DNA from: Hanleya hanleyi
Taxonomy: Eukaryota; Mollusca; Polyplacophora; Lepidopleurida; Hanleyidae
Direction of reading: 5' to 3'
Assembly: GCA_036873755.1 (NCBI GenBank)
Contig: JAVTVY010036989.1
Location: 1 to 64,000, forward strand
DNA length: 64,000 nucleotides
Positions 22,561 to 35,223 of the stretch are shown in pieces. The translations under genes and the position numbers were made by a program. Under the pieces are notes generated by a model. It saw only the letters and a list, made by a program, of their open reading frames with translations. It was not told the DNA's origin and made no database searches. The stretch's first letter is position 1. Each line of letters begins with the position of its first letter.

Positions 22561-22974
22561 AATCTAAGCCGAAATCGATGTCCCTCAAACTCAGCGAAAG
22601 TGGCATACATGTATGTACATGTATGTTACACCAGGTACAAAATGAAACACATTTGGCCACAAAAAAACTAAACTTGTTTCTACCATTCACAAGAAAATAG
22701 AAGGAATTCATCTTTGAAAATAAACAGCATATGGCATGCCATTCATTTTTCCACGACCATGTCAACAAGCGTATACACGTGTGGTGCATTCTGCCAACGT
22801 ATGCTATGCGACATTACCGATACCGAACTTCAGGCACGAGTCATGAAACATGAGGCACCAGAGGTGCTACAACTCCTCAGCCTCTGAACAGTCTAGACCA
22901 AGATGTTTTTATGGGTGTAGAAGTTTGGATGCATAGCGAAATGCAAACCCAAGCCACAAGTCAAACAGATGAAC

Positions 22975-23050
22975 GAATGGATACACTGACACAATGACGG
23001 ACGGACAATCGGAATCCAGTATACCTCCTACTATGTACAGGCGTATATAA
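22975..23050. repeat. Degenerate GGAC tract and hairpin
   Basis: ACGGACGGACAATCGGAATC is followed by an imperfect hairpin, TATACCTCC ... GGCGTATA (23020-23048), and TAAAG. This resembles a decayed end of the same type as at 16262-16372. Confidence 0.4.
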
Positions 23051-23660
23051 AGATGTATATTACAGCATTAAGTTATCACTGATGTATGAAGATGTACACT
23101 ACAGAAGTTATTGCACTGATGTTTAGAGATGCAGCAGTAAGTTATTGCACTGATGTAGGGAGATGTACATTTCAGAATTTGTCGCGTTGATGTATGGAGA
23201 TGTATATTACAGTAGTAAGTTATAGCACTGATGTATGGAGATGTATAGTACAGCAGTAAATTTTCGCATTGATGTATGGAGATGTACATTACAGAAGTTG
23301 TCGCATTGATGTATGGAGTGGGTGAGTGAGTTAATCAAATTTAACTTCGCTTTCAACAATATTTCAGCTATATCATGACGAACCAACTAAGCACCACCCA
23401 GCCCAGTTGAGTTCCTGCTATTTCAAAGAAGAAATCTTTGAAGCAGCATTGATGTATGGAGATGTATATTACAGCAGTTGTCTCATTGATGTATGAAGAT
23501 GTTCATTACAGCATTAAGTTATTGCACTGATGTATGGACATGGACATTACAAAAGTTGTCGCATTGATGTATAAAGATGTACATTACAGCAGTAAGTTGT
23601 TGCACCGATGTATGGAGATGCACAGTACTGAAGTTATTGCACTGAAGTTCGGACCAAATT
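23050..23660. repeat. 42-bp minisatellite, interrupted by a SINE fragment
   Basis: Units of GATGTATGGAGATGTACATT plus ACAGCAGTAAGTTATTGCACT recur on both sides of a SINE tail. Copies vary at a few positions, and minus-strand frames such as 23068-23289 are repeat translations. Confidence 0.85.
23316..23450 (-). repeat. SINE fragment inserted in the 42-bp minisatellite
   Basis: GTGGGTGAGTGAGTTAATC, then TTTAACTTCGCTTTCAACAA and ATTTCAGCTATATCATGACG, matches the SINE tail at 13368. GCATTGATGTATGGA occurs at both edges, as a 15-bp target duplication would, although the minisatellite itself contains this word. Confidence 0.65.
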
Positions 23661-23808
23661 ATCTAAGTGCACATTGTATGCGTGTGACGGTTTTGGCTGT
23701 GATGCAGGATCTATCAGTGCGATCAGTGCTGGTAAATGTACTTCCAGACAAGGGTTATAAATTTACATAATCAAATTAAAGCAATTCAGTAATTTTGGGG
23801 TATCGATA

Positions 23809-25517
23809 CAGCCCTCACAATTAGGAAAATTCTCCACGGCAAAAAAATTGCTGAGGAGAAATCAATTGGCCACGGCAAAAAAGGGCTTCACCACGGCATT
23901 TTTTTTTGCAGTAGATCTAGTTTTGACTACGATAATTAAATGACTTGCCCAGGATGTTTGCTGGAATTCACAGATTTTCCACTACAATTGGATGCATTCA
24001 TTTTTGTCATATCAGAAGTTCATAAAATACAGATTAACTTCTGGTCATATGTACTGACCATTGAGCAAAAATTCAAGTTTTTTGTTTGGGGTAACATAAC
24101 CTTGCTACAAACCATGCGTTGGTAGGTCAATTTTTAGTTTTATTATTTTAATTTTAGTTCTCAATTGAACTTTTTCATGATCACATACCTGGTGACATTA
24201 TTGCTTCATGGGAGTAGAGACATGAGATGTGCGAAACAGAGAAAATATTACCATTTGTGTGGATTTGAGTTTTCCTGGTTAACAGATATTACTTCAATAT
24301 AAGATAGTTTCAGGAATACCCTATATTTCTTAGATGAATTAAAAAAAAAGGTAAAATAAAAAAAACCCTAAAGTTATAGGTGGGGGCCTGTAGGGTTAAT
24401 CAAACAAACAATATTTTAAGTTTTGCCTTGGCTTCTTTGCAAACAAGAATGAATAAAAACTCTGATTTTTCTAACTCCTTCTGGTAAAGTTTTTGTATTC
24501 CGCCTCCAGAATGTTCAGCACATCCAACGACAGCTTAATATTATTGCCGCTTCTTGGTGTGCCGCGAACTTGTCCATATAGTCGGCCGGAGGCATTCCAG
24601 TTTTTTATTACCTCAGGTTCCAGCTATCCATTTATCCGATACGGCGATAGTGACAAAGCCACGTGGCCGTAACATGTTGGCCGATCTTGCACGCCTCAAA
24701 AAGTAAAGAAAATTTCAAGCACAGTTTTCACCATTGTCCGCCAGTTCAGGCTTTACGCACGACAACCTCAAATTTCACCATTTCGTCAGCATCGTCATGC
24801 TCTCGTACGATGGCAAAGCAAAACATATTGTCACTGTCAAAACTTTTAAATACCGCTGTGCAGGAGAATGGTAATTGTAGGGGCTTACGTGGAGTACGGT
24901 AACCCCAAATGTCGGGCAAATTATATTCCGGGTAATGTATGAAAACATGGAGTATATAAGATATTTAGTGCCAGATGTAATTAATTAATTTAAGATTACT
25001 ACCGGTACTCGGTTCACTATTTCAGATTGCCGTGCCATTCATAATACATAATCCTAACTGTACGTGAATTCCCCTTCATCGTAACCCTCACCATTCCCTA
25101 GAGCACTCTCCTCATATGTGGTCGCCTGTGCTATTGCGACAACGAAGAAACGCCGGTGGAGAAATGCCCTGCATGCTGGAGAGTGACAGACATCCAATTG
25201 AAGATCTGCGCTTTCTAGATTGGGAATGATCGGCTGTCTGTCAGTTATTGGAAAAGTGCATTTAGCCGACCGATGTCTCCAAATTATGTAATCAAACAAC
25301 CACAGCACCAGTAGCTGTCTCGTTTATTAAAACCAAATTTATAAGCAAGAAAAGCCAGTTCAAGGAGACGTATTTTACCATCGACCGTATGTTGTTTACT
25401 GACAACAACAACAACATCACTTTACGACCCACGGCAAAAAAACTGCCGACGCGAAGTGATTTTATCCCAGCATTTACCACGGCAATTGCCGTTTGCCGTG
25501 GCTAATTGCGAGGGCTG
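23809..25517. mobile_element. hAT-like element with CAGCCC ends and 6-bp duplication
   Basis: CAGCCCTCACAATTA at 23809 and TAATTGCGAGGGCTG at 25517 are inverted, and TCGATA flanks both sides exactly (23803-23808, 25518-25523). Subterminal GCCACGGCAAAAA blocks occur at both ends. The minus strand carries coding-like pieces (24746-24855, 25054-25308), so this may be a decayed autonomous or gene-capturing member of the family seen at 36932 and 43616. Confidence 0.75.
24746..24855 (-). CDS. Candidate terminal exon inside the 23809 element
   Basis: On the minus strand a strong acceptor (TTACCATTCTCCTGCACAG) precedes a frame that encodes SFDSDNMFCFAIVREHDDA, then DEMVKFEVVVRKA, and ends in TGA. 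The acidic, balanced composition argues for past coding function. Upstream (25308-25054) another frame ends ATTYEESALGNGEGYDEGEF. Family unknown; a transposase remnant is the simplest explanation. Confidence 0.35.
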
Positions 25518-26026
25518 TCGATAGGACAGCTATTTCAATGCCAGGTTGGACTTTATTGATGAGCACGACAAGGGGCACCAAGGCCAACAGGTTATTGTGT
25601 CAGTTTGACAGTGGCCTTGAGGGTGTAGGTATGTCAACATACCCTTGCAACACATGGGACCTAAATTAAAAAGTTGTTTGTTTGGGGTAACAGTCCCTGG
25701 TCAGTGAGAACAGTTCAGTTGGTCGAAAGTTTTTTTTTTTATTTTATTGGTCAGTCAGTTCAGTCTCACATTACGATGGGATGGGATTTTCAACAAAATA
25801 TCGGAACCAGTTTACCTCAAAGCATTGGAATTCTTCACAGTGCATTTTTATTCTGAAATTTCAAGAAAATTTATTCAGAATCCAAAAATCTCCAATACCT
25901 CGCATGTTACATGTTATTTTCATAGCGCATAGTCACAATGGTACAACATTGCAAGCCCAACGTCATTCTGCTTTGAGAAAAAACCCCCAAAAACATGAAA
26001 TATCGCGTTCACAAGATGGTTGGGAT

Positions 26027-27292
26027 GGAAGGACGGTATGAGGGACGGAAGGACGTTCTGAGGGATGGAAGAACGGATGGGTAGCTAGTGATGTAAAGTC
26101 ACCCTCCATATTTGAAGTTGATCGGCTGAATTGTTCTCGAGATATCGCGTTCACAACATAGTTGGGATGGATGGAATCTAAGATGGCTGATAGTGGCCAT
26201 CTTGGATAACGCAGTTTGATGAAAAACAATGCCAGTCATCTTCTTATTGATGTGAAGTCACCCCCCATATTTGAAGTTGATCGGTTGAATTGTTCGCGAG
26301 ATATCGTGTTCACAACATTTTGGGGATGGATGGAATCTAAGATCCCAAGTTTGAAGTAAATCGGTTGAATTGTTCTTGAGATATCTCGTTAACAATATAG
26401 TCGACAGTGGCCATCTTGTTTAACGCAGTTTGGTGAAAAACAATTCCAGTCATCTTCTTATTGATGTGAAGTCACTCTCCAGATTTGAAGTCGATCGGTT
26501 GAATTGTTCTCGAGATATCGTGTTCATAACATTTTGGAGATGGATGGAATCTAAGATGGCTGACGGCGGCCATCTTGGTTAACGCAGTTTGGTGAAAATC
26601 AATTCCAGTCATCTTCTTATTGATGTGAAGTCACCCCCCAAATTTGAAGTCGATCGGTTGAATTGTTCTCGAGATATCGTGTTCACAACATTTTGGGGAT
26701 GGATGGAATCTAAGATCCCAAGTTTGAAGTAGATCGGTTGAATTGTTCTTGAGATATCTCGTTAACAATATAGTCGACAGTGGCCATCTTGGTTAACGCA
26801 GTTTGGTGAAAAACAATTCCAGTCATCTTCTTATTGATGTGAAGTCACTCTCCAGATTTGAAGTCGATCGGTTGAATTGTTCTCGAGATATCGTGTTCAT
26901 AACATTTTGGAGATGGATGGAATCTAAGATGGCTGAACGGCGGCCATCTTGGTTAACGCAGTTTGGTGAAAATCAATTCCAGTCATCTTCTTATTGATGT
27001 GAAGTCACTCCCCAGATTTGAAGTCGATCGGTTGAATTGTTCTCGAGATATCGCGTTCACAACATTCTTGGGATGGTTGAAATCTAAGAACGCAGTTTGG
27101 TGAAAAACAATCCCAGCCATCTTCTCACTGTTGTCAAGTCACCCCCCAAGTTTGAAGTTGATGAGTTGAATTGTTCTCGAGATATCGCATTCACAACATG
27201 GTTGGGACGGACGGACGGAAGGACAGACAGACGGGTAGCATTTCCAAGTCCCCCTCCCACTTACGTGGCGGGGGACAATAACTGACCATCAA
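26027..27292. repeat. Satellite with 371-bp higher-order repeat, GGAC tail and hairpin
   Basis: GATCGGTTGAATTGTTCTCG plus AGATATCG recurs nine times with steps of about 158, 78, 137, 158, 77, 136, 159 and 136 bp. The 158+78+137 block (26324-26694 and 26695-27067) is almost identical, so it is a recent higher-order duplication. The array opens with a GGACGG-rich relic (26027-26090) and closes with GGGACGGACGGACGGAAGG, a hairpin at 27248-27276 (GTCCCCC.CCCAC ... GTGG.GGGGGAC) and AATAA. Confidence 0.85.
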
Positions 27293-27299
27293 CAAGCCC

Positions 27300-28560
27300 C
27301 TGTGAGACAATAGTTCCAAAAAATAAAAAATTATGAATCAGGTATTCCTCGTAGTTAATGACAAAAAAAGTTACTGCTTTTTGTTATGACTGCCAAATAT
27401 ATATGCCCTATGCAGTAGAAATTTATCCCAAAATATCATGTCAAGGATGCCGCTAACCCAGAAACTCTGGCTGTGATAGATGAATATAGGTAAGGGGGCG
27501 TGGCATTCCTATCACAACCTATCGCAACAACAACCAAAAGTCGAATCCTAATCCGTTCTTATTTATTCGGCACAGTGGCCATTTACGGTTCTTCTTCCTG
27601 ACAAAAAGACAGCAGGGCCGCCATTTTTGTTCTGGCGTCGGGAACCCTCGTGTTACTTCGCCATGTTCAGTTCAGTAGGTAAATCCCTCCTCTATATAGG
27701 AGCACCTCCGTATAGGAGTACATATTAATATACAATCAATTGGAACCACTCAACATTTATAGCTCAACTATCGTGCTGTGAAGTGAACATTTATACAATT
27801 CTACAACTGGACGAACTACTATCCTGAAAGTGCTGTGATAGTCTAACATGTGAGCTTCCTAGCGGTGTATGCGATGTACTACTGTGAGTGGATTTATATA
27901 GCAGTCACTGAAAGACACCCAGGTACTTTATTCCCCAAGTGCCTCCGCTGGAATATATTATCTGGGACAGGCAGTAGTTCCACCATCAGTCCATATTACC
28001 CTGGACACCGAATCAGTCCAGCGCCGTGTGAATAGGCGAGTATATATATGTAAGCGGTCATTGGCGAGGGGCGAACCCACGCCAGCTGTAGCACTCCGGG
28101 TCAGAGTCAAACACCAGGGGTCAAAATGTTCCAAATTTCCAGGTTTCCAGTGGATGACCTCGTCAATAATTGAGGTCATCCCAGTGAGATTGAGGTCATC
28201 CATTACCTTCAACCTGTAATCTTAATGGAGTGTTTCAATTTTTTTTTTTTTTTACTGCTGCCAAATGCCATTTTCAGATCGTAAAGTTGAAAGGAAAAAA
28301 AAAAAACCAAACAGAAAAACAGTTGAGAATAGTATCTTGCACATCCTCATGCCGGCATAATATTATAATACAAAATCATTTTCTCTTGGGGTTATGGTGT
28401 TGTATCAAAATGTAATAGGTGCATATAGAATTGTCAATTTCAAGACTAACCTCACAGGACCTTTTGTTACTTTCATTATCAAAATGTAACCAGGAATGAA
28501 GATCTATTTTGTCTCCATGAATCTTGAAAGTGATAAACTTTCATTGAAGTACTGGTCGTT
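27300..28560. other. Mostly unassigned; one short foldback copy
   Basis: 27446-27525 holds AACCCAGAAACTCTGGCTG, then TGATAG...TAAGGGGGCGTGGC and CCTATCACA, the inverse of 38140-38215. The rest is a 13-nt T run (28240), a short TGAGGTCATCC duplication (28160-28200) and no gene that can be supported. Confidence 0.45.
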
Positions 28561-28561
28561 T

Positions 28562-29000
28562 TGTGCATCACTCCAACTAGACAATTCATGATGTAAAAAA
28601 AATGTGCTGTCAGCCACGGAAAGTTCGTGTTGTTGTTGATGTTGTAAGAGAAAGTGCATGAGTGGAATTGTTCCTAGGGAACTAATGCTGGAATAGCCTG
28701 AAGTTAGGAGAGGAAGGGAGGTCACTCGTGGCGACAGTGTATCCGCATCGGACCATTTAACACCAGCATCCACTCAAGTAGCAAACATGGCCGACCGGCA
28801 GCGAAGTTGGGCTGTCAGCGGGAAAGATGAACAAACATTTTTAACAATTCGGCCAAATCCATGATATTGACAGTTTGTTTCTACGGAAGCCAAATTTTTT
28901 GTGATCGTCAGAAGGAAGACCTGGGCTTCAATTTTACTCGTCAGCAGATTTTTCTGGTCGTAAAAACGAGTGAACGACCGAACATTTTGACCCCTGAACA
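28562..29000. repeat. Duplicated promoter-like block, copy 1
   Basis: About 430 bp that recurs in the same orientation at 40816-41242. It contains CAAACATGGCCGACCGGCAG, whose ATG (28788) opens a 25-codon frame, MADRQRSWAVSGKDEQTFL..., ending at TGA. In copy 2 the frame is lost after four codons. It may be a spread 5' end of a gene (CpG-bearing, GGCCGACC) or an anonymous repeat. Confidence 0.6.
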
Positions 29001-29205
29001 CTCTAACTACTTCGGTCACGACACGCTAATGTTACAAATTTTGAGGACTCCCGATTGCTACTTAGTCCGGGAAATCAGCGAGATTGTTCCCATGAGTTTT
29101 CGAACTGTAAACATTTCATTTTCTTCGACAGATTTAGGGAACAAAAAAAAATATATATATACATTTTTTTTCAAAGTTTTGAGTCTCGGATATACACCTT
29201 TTTAA

Positions 29206-30257
29206 CCCTTTCACCGATTAAACCCGGCACACGGGGATAACGAGAGTGCCACCCGTACGACCATCCCCGGTAGATCGGGTTAGCTTTAAACCTGTTCGCC
29301 ATCACGATGGGTAGGCCTACAGCACTTGTATTTTCTTGCATCCGTTTTAACAGAAATCTATCAAACACTGTATACTTCTGGAAAGCCAAAACCTTGGTCA
29401 ATTTGATTCTCGAAATTGTTTGTTTGTTTGCAAAAGAAATAAAGCAAAATTAGATGTTGAACAGAAAAAATCGGAGCGAAAAATGCATTTTCCCTCACAT
29501 ACCGTGTGACGGGCCTGTCGGCAGCAAGCCTCAGAAATGGAAAAAAATCATTGAAAACCTCTTCCTAACTCCTGTATTTTTGAACTTACACTGCTAAAGT
29601 GTGGTGAATATTCCCCAGACGATTAAAACTGCCAACGACGATCGATGAAGTTTATTTTCATATTTTTACGAGTCTTGATCCACAACGTGTGTCAAGCAAA
29701 AATCGATTTCATTCAAGATGGATTCCCCCAACGGCCGACGAGCCAATCGGTATGCGTCCTTTTGCCCACGTGACCTCTATCAGCCAACAGATTTGAGACG
29801 AGCGTAGACAGTGGCTGGAATGATGGAATGACATCATTTTACGATCCAATCGTATCCTCCGTTTTATTTTGCCATCCATTCCAGGTTATTTCCTGAGTAG
29901 AAAGGTGAAAGGTTACGCTTTCCAACTCGAGAAAAACGCTGTCAAATGCGGTCGAAAAAGACGATTTCTCCGTTGGATTTTGACGTTTTTAAGTCGAGAA
30001 AGCCAGGGAAAAGCGCATTCTCTCGCAGTAAAACCTAATTTTGTATGCTATTTTATTTATCTTGCTATAAAACTAGAGCAAATAACACTGGAGTGTGTAT
30101 TGTGGAGATAGGTTTCTTATGTTTTTCTGCAAATCTCGGAAACAAACAAAATTTCTAGCATTCCAAAGACAACATACATGTATACACATTTTAACAGTTC
30201 TCACGGAATTGATCGTCAGCAGGTCACTTTTGTTAGGGGAAATAATCGGCGAAAGGG
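29206..30257 (-). mobile_element. piggyBac-like MITE, copy 1 (1,052 bp)
   Basis: CCCTTTCACCGATTA at 29206 and TAATCGGCGAAAGGG at 30257, each flanked by TTAA (29202-29205, 30258-30261). TTAA duplication with CCCT-starting ends is the piggyBac signature. It is the reverse of the copy at 44383-45429 and includes the same GGTTTAAAGCTAACCCG subterminal block. No transposase. Confidence 0.8.
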
Positions 30258-30839
30258 TTAATTTAAGCCCAGCTGTGAAGGGGAGTGGTTCATTGAGTTC
30301 TATGATATGATAATTAAGCCCTCTTCCTTGCCAGTGTTTGGTGTAACACTTTCTAGCCAAATGCACAAATAAATCAGATATCAGGACATAATACCATGTT
30401 GCTGGTTTTAAAATGTGGGTGTTGACTGTCACTTTAATAGTAAGAAGCTCCAAAGAAGCAAAACTGCTGGATCTACATTAGATCTAAGTAATGTGTTCAT
30501 ACATTCCATATGAATGAGTCACTGGCAATACCAGACTACTGAATATGCAAATGAGTCCTGCACTACACCGAATGAACCAATGGCAGACATACAACTTTAC
30601 TATGGAGCTCTGATAGGCTACATGCCAGGAAGAGTATGTAAATCAGTATGAAAGTAGGCCTAATGTATGCATACTTGGAGATCCCTTTTTAGAAGACTGG
30701 AAAATGGTAGAAAAATTAAAAAAAATGTAAAAAAAATAATTAATGACTGGTTAGACCTGAAAGTTTCAAAGGCACAAGTAAAAAATAAAAGGATCATAAC
30801 CTGTAAGTTTCAAGAACTTCCTTGCAATAGTTTTCGCGA

Positions 30840-30918
30840 TACGGCTCGGACAGACGGACAGACACACTGCTGGGGCCACAACAATACTCCTGAGCCCGTA
30901 GGGCTGAGGAGTAATTAT
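30840..30918. repeat. GGACAGACGGAC tract with 29-nt hairpin
   Basis: CGGACAGACGGACAGACAC is followed by a hairpin at 30885-30913 (TACTCCTGAGCCC gta GGGCTGAGGAGTA; 12 of 13 pairs) and TAATTATA. The upstream 200 bp (30640-30840) looks like a single satellite-type unit, without array expansion. Confidence 0.75.
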
Positions 30919-33900
30919 ACCACAGTTGCAACTGTTCAGCATTCAGATTCGTGAGCGTTGCTACATCACTCATTTTCCTTTCTGCGTACAACACACACTC
31001 AATGGCGAAACAGAAAACCCGTCAAAGCGAGCAGAGTTTCAAATTTCTCTGACAAGATATTCTTGCATTCGTTGTGACGATCCCACTATCATCAAATATA
31101 ATACACATGATGCTTTGTAATCTTCCCTGCTGAAAAACGCACAGGGGAGAGTTCATGAAATACATCGATTTCGAGGCTGATTACATGTACATCTTTAACT
31201 GCAGGCCAATGCCATGATGTTCGGAAAAAATTATATATCAGGTACATTGATCTCTCCTTCTAGATGAAATTGAGAGTATACAATAGAGGCAATGGCTCCA
31301 GGTACAATGTAAATGTAAATGCTGTGGAAGATTTACCTGGACTTGAAGAGATGAGATGGCAAAAATCTTTAAACTGGTGGGCCAATATATAGTCACCTAG
31401 GCTAGCAAAGATTTTATCTTTTTCATGCAGGCAAATATCATAACGCAAGTGTCCAATAAGTACATGTACATTTGTACATGTGTAACTCAAGTTTTTATTC
31501 ATATATTTGTAAACTTTATAATAAAGATTCTCAAACCGCAAAATAATCAAATAAGTCCTGACAGAGAAATACATGTACATGTAGCCAGGCCTTTGAATAT
31601 AAATGTCTTTCCCTAGTCAAAGTTTGCGCTCAGGAAATGGGTCAAACAATTTCACACATGGTCACATCTATAAACATATTACTTATAATATTGCTATTAA
31701 ATTCTGTGAATACCTAATCTTACGCTCATATCTTTAAAAGATAAAAATAGACTTTGGAAAGGTTCCCTTTATCGTAGCACCTGAATGCGCCATGGTCTAC
31801 TAGCCAGCTTGAATAATAAACAGACCTGCAGGTGAATTGAATCTTTATATCTTAAAATAGACCACCACAGGCCGCTCACCGACCTCGATATAACGACCTC
31901 AATACAACACTGTACTGACCTCATTATCTAATATACTCAAAACAGATTCAACTTGCCTCTTCAACTGGCCAATTGATACATGTATATCAGAATTGAAGTG
32001 CACAATTAAAGGTGGTTCAGAACTCAAAACTTTGTTGGTGACCTACCATAATATTTCAACTGCCGATACCTGGGGTGTTGCCGAGCAAAATAACGTTGAA
32101 AAACATTGGGATTTTTTTAATATGTCTGCCATTTATTATATATTTATTAAACTTTAAATATAATCAAGATTTTAAACTATAAGAAGCACGTGTTTATATG
32201 AATACAAAATCAATTTTAGGAGAAAAGTTTGCCCAGTGACCTGTTATAACTTTTTTAGTAGTGATTCTCCTACATAGCATCATTTAATTTATAAAATAAA
32301 AACACAGTGCCTTCGATCATTTTTTTTGTACAGGGCTTCCATACCCCCATTATCTTCAAAGATCTGTGACATCAATTGTTTCCCTTTGCTGGTCCCTTTG
32401 TGTCAGATGTGGAAAATGATGTAATGCTGTTGTACCATTGTATTAAGCACCAACCGTGGATATCTATTTTATTATTGTATAAGGCGGCAGTGAATCCTTA
32501 TTAGCGGAATCCGGATCGTGCCGCTTCCAGGTTGTGATTTTTTGTATACTGCTCACGATAGGTAATACATCAGAAAAGTTGTGGCGAGCTGAAATTTGTC
32601 AACACATGACACGGTACAAATGTCATTTCTAGAGCTTGACAGATGTCTATAAAAGCGGTATGTTGATAAATTGATTATAAGATGTTTGGTCATTGTGCAT
32701 ATTGTGCACTTAGAGATGTGACTTTGTGTATAAAACTTCATCATTTTTCGAAGCAATTCTCGATGTGAGCTGATCACGTGACTGAAGAGGCGGGAATTTC
32801 TTACCTCTTCTGAATTGAATTAAACCGTCTATCATATAATTGTATCATGTTATGTCAGAAGGGATGTTTAAGCAATACCGAATCTGTGGAGAACATTGTA
32901 AGCCAACATATCAAACAAGCAAACCTCAATCAGTTTTCTTGTACTTTATCAATTCATCTGTATAACTGAATAATATATAGCCAATACACACTTTAATACA
33001 TGTATATAACAGTGCAAAGTATGATGGTTGAAGACTAAATTTTTAGTTTTCTGATAGATTGTAATGTAAGATTATTATTTTTAGTAGCACTGTCAAAATT
33101 TAGATTTACAACTTTTTGTCAATCAGTCTTTTCTTTTATATTCAGTCAATCATTGTATTCATCGCATCGTAAACATCATACGTTCTACATCATACTCATC
33201 ACCATGGTAACAGCGACACATATGGTTTCGTCATTTGCGAATGTCATCACTGTGCATCAGAATTGATCATCAACAGCATATCCTTATTGGAATTTTTGGA
33301 ACAAACGACACCTCTTATGTGTCAGTCATGTGTCAAAAAGTGTGGAGGAGATTATGCGCTGTGATGTTAGTTCATTCAATTTTGACGAGTGGGCAAAAGT
33401 TATTCCACAAATATTGAGATATGGCCAGCTGAACTTTCGAAGAGAAAGCATCATTTCCAATCGCACGCGAGTTGTTTTTTATATACCCCGAGTAGCAAGA
33501 CATCACTTGGGGTGTATGGGTTTATACGACCTGACCGTTTAATCAATCACAATCCCGATATTGAATATGAATTTTCTTTTGGGATAATAATAAATGTAGA
33601 TGTCTGCCTTGTTGTCCTCATGAAACCTAAATCACATTCCATCAACTGACATCTTTGACTTCCAGAGATTACATAGTCCAATATAATGGGTGACTGACAT
33701 CGGTTCTTTTATTATTTGGGATGTTTGCTTGTGCTGTACGGTCCCTTTGGTAACGAAGTCCAGTCCAGATGTAGAAATCTTGCTCCAGAACAGAGGTTGA
33801 AAATGATGGGAGTCTGACAAGCACAGTCACCCGTCATGCCCGTCTAAATGAATTGCCGATATTTCACCGCACAAAATAACACCACCCACTCATCTGAGCC

Positions 33901-34053
33901 ACTCAGGTATTAAGTTCCACGGAGACAACAAGCTTTCAAATGTTCACAGCACCATCATTTGCGTAAATAGATGGCGTCCACTTATTTACAATACTGCTGG
34001 TTATGTACAGCATTCTGGGGGGTCACGGGATGTACCCGAAAGTATGTGTAGAC
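30919..34053. other. Unassigned non-coding stretch
   Basis: AT-rich with many ACATGTACAT words (31180, 31460, 31570) but no inverted-repeat pair, satellite or splice-supported frame that I can defend. The TTAAAGGTGGTTCAG word at 32006 resembles a Kolobok-type end, but its partner was not found. Frames near 33235-33650 are mutually overlapping. Confidence 0.4.
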
Positions 34054-34275
34054 GAGTGAGTGAGTGAGTGAATATGATTCAACGTCGCTTTCAACACTAT
34101 TTCAGCCATATCATGATGTCTGGCTCCTATTCCTTTTCACACCCAGAAACCACACAGGTAGGGTCCTATTCCTTTTAACACCCGGTACTCCACAGGTGGG
34201 GTCCTATTCCTTTTCACACTCAGGAACCCCACGGGTGCCCCAGTTGGTCACCTCTTACGACAAGTTCTCTGAGGG
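34054..34275 (-). repeat. SINE copy, longest in window
   Basis: The plus strand shows (GAGT)n, ATTCAACGTCGCTTTCAACA, ATTTCAGCCATATCATGATG, three GGTCCTATTCCTTTT-type repeats and CACCTCTTACGACAAGTTC (inverted core). It is therefore minus-oriented, with the complete tail at the left. The internal 40-bp repeats are expanded relative to 13368. Confidence 0.8.
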
Positions 34276-35223
34276 ACTGCTTCATTTCTATCAATAATTT
34301 GAGAAGACCCCTTATACTCAAAATATCAAGTGATCCTCAACACGTGTCGGTGTATGTCTAAATCATTTCCCTGCTTGTGCCAAAATTGAAGGCCGCCTAA
34401 CTTTTTTACGCTGATCGGACAACTTTTGTGTGCCCATGGTTTAAACAGAGGTCGATAGAATGCCTGGAGAATGCCAATTTGTGGATCTAAGCTGAATTCA
34501 ATCCAGTCAGTAATCATATCAATGTTTTATTGCGTCAAAATTTGACCATTCCAGAGGTCCGGAGCCCAGCCTCTGGCAACAAAATGGAAGTCTATACCAT
34601 GTGACTCATCACTGTGATACAGACCGGCAGATCTCAAAATATTAAAGAGGACTTTAATGTGCTTTTATGTTGTGTAATGGGGCATAAATATGCAAAAAAA
34701 AAAAAAAAAGTTCCAGTACACGGAGGCTTGATTAATTTAATTTGTGACTAATTAATAATGCATTAATTAATCTGTTGGCAGTTTCTTGCATTCAGTTTGG
34801 AGGTTTTTGAGCAAAACTGAATTATCTGTGGGAAAAAATGTTTTTTCGGTTCCCCGTCACTTGAGAGAGGTAACTTATTTTTCTACCTGTCTAATGCAAA
34901 AAACTACCTGTCATGGACAGGTATTAATTTCGACCCCTGTGCCAGCCATATCCAAATCGATGAGGCGATTTGCACAATTAACTTGTTTTAAATTAATTAA
35001 ATTAATCCATCAACCAACTTCACCCAATTGTACATGTAGGTAAGGTTGACAGCAACAACAGCGGAATGGTGATTTTTTCCCCGCAAAACTCTTATTCCGC
35101 TTGTCCTGTGGACTGCTGGAGGGGGAGACCGCAATGCTTTAAGATCTTAGATAGCACCAGTCCAGCATTTAACATGGCCGATACAGAGTTCAGCCCCCCC
35201 CCCACTTTTGATTTGTAACAGTA

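Noticed and set aside
23068..23289. Ser/His/Tyr-rich repetitive minus frame
   Set aside because: Translation of the 42-bp minisatellite.
1687..25632. GGGGCACCAAGGC blocks at 1689 and 25570
   Set aside because: Clearly related short repeats, but edges and type could not be defined.
28861..29205. 114-codon plus frame
   Set aside because: It spans the duplicated block and part of its unrelated flank and is not kept in the second copy of the block.
30073..30453. 126-codon minus frame
   Set aside because: Crosses the edge of the piggyBac-like MITE into unrelated DNA, so it cannot be an old gene.
32000..32025. TTAAAGGTGGTTCAG, a Kolobok-type end
   Set aside because: No inverted partner located.
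34900..34945. ATTTCGACCCCTGTG resembling the right end of the 2515-3619 element
   Set aside because: No matching left end or target duplication found within several kilobases.
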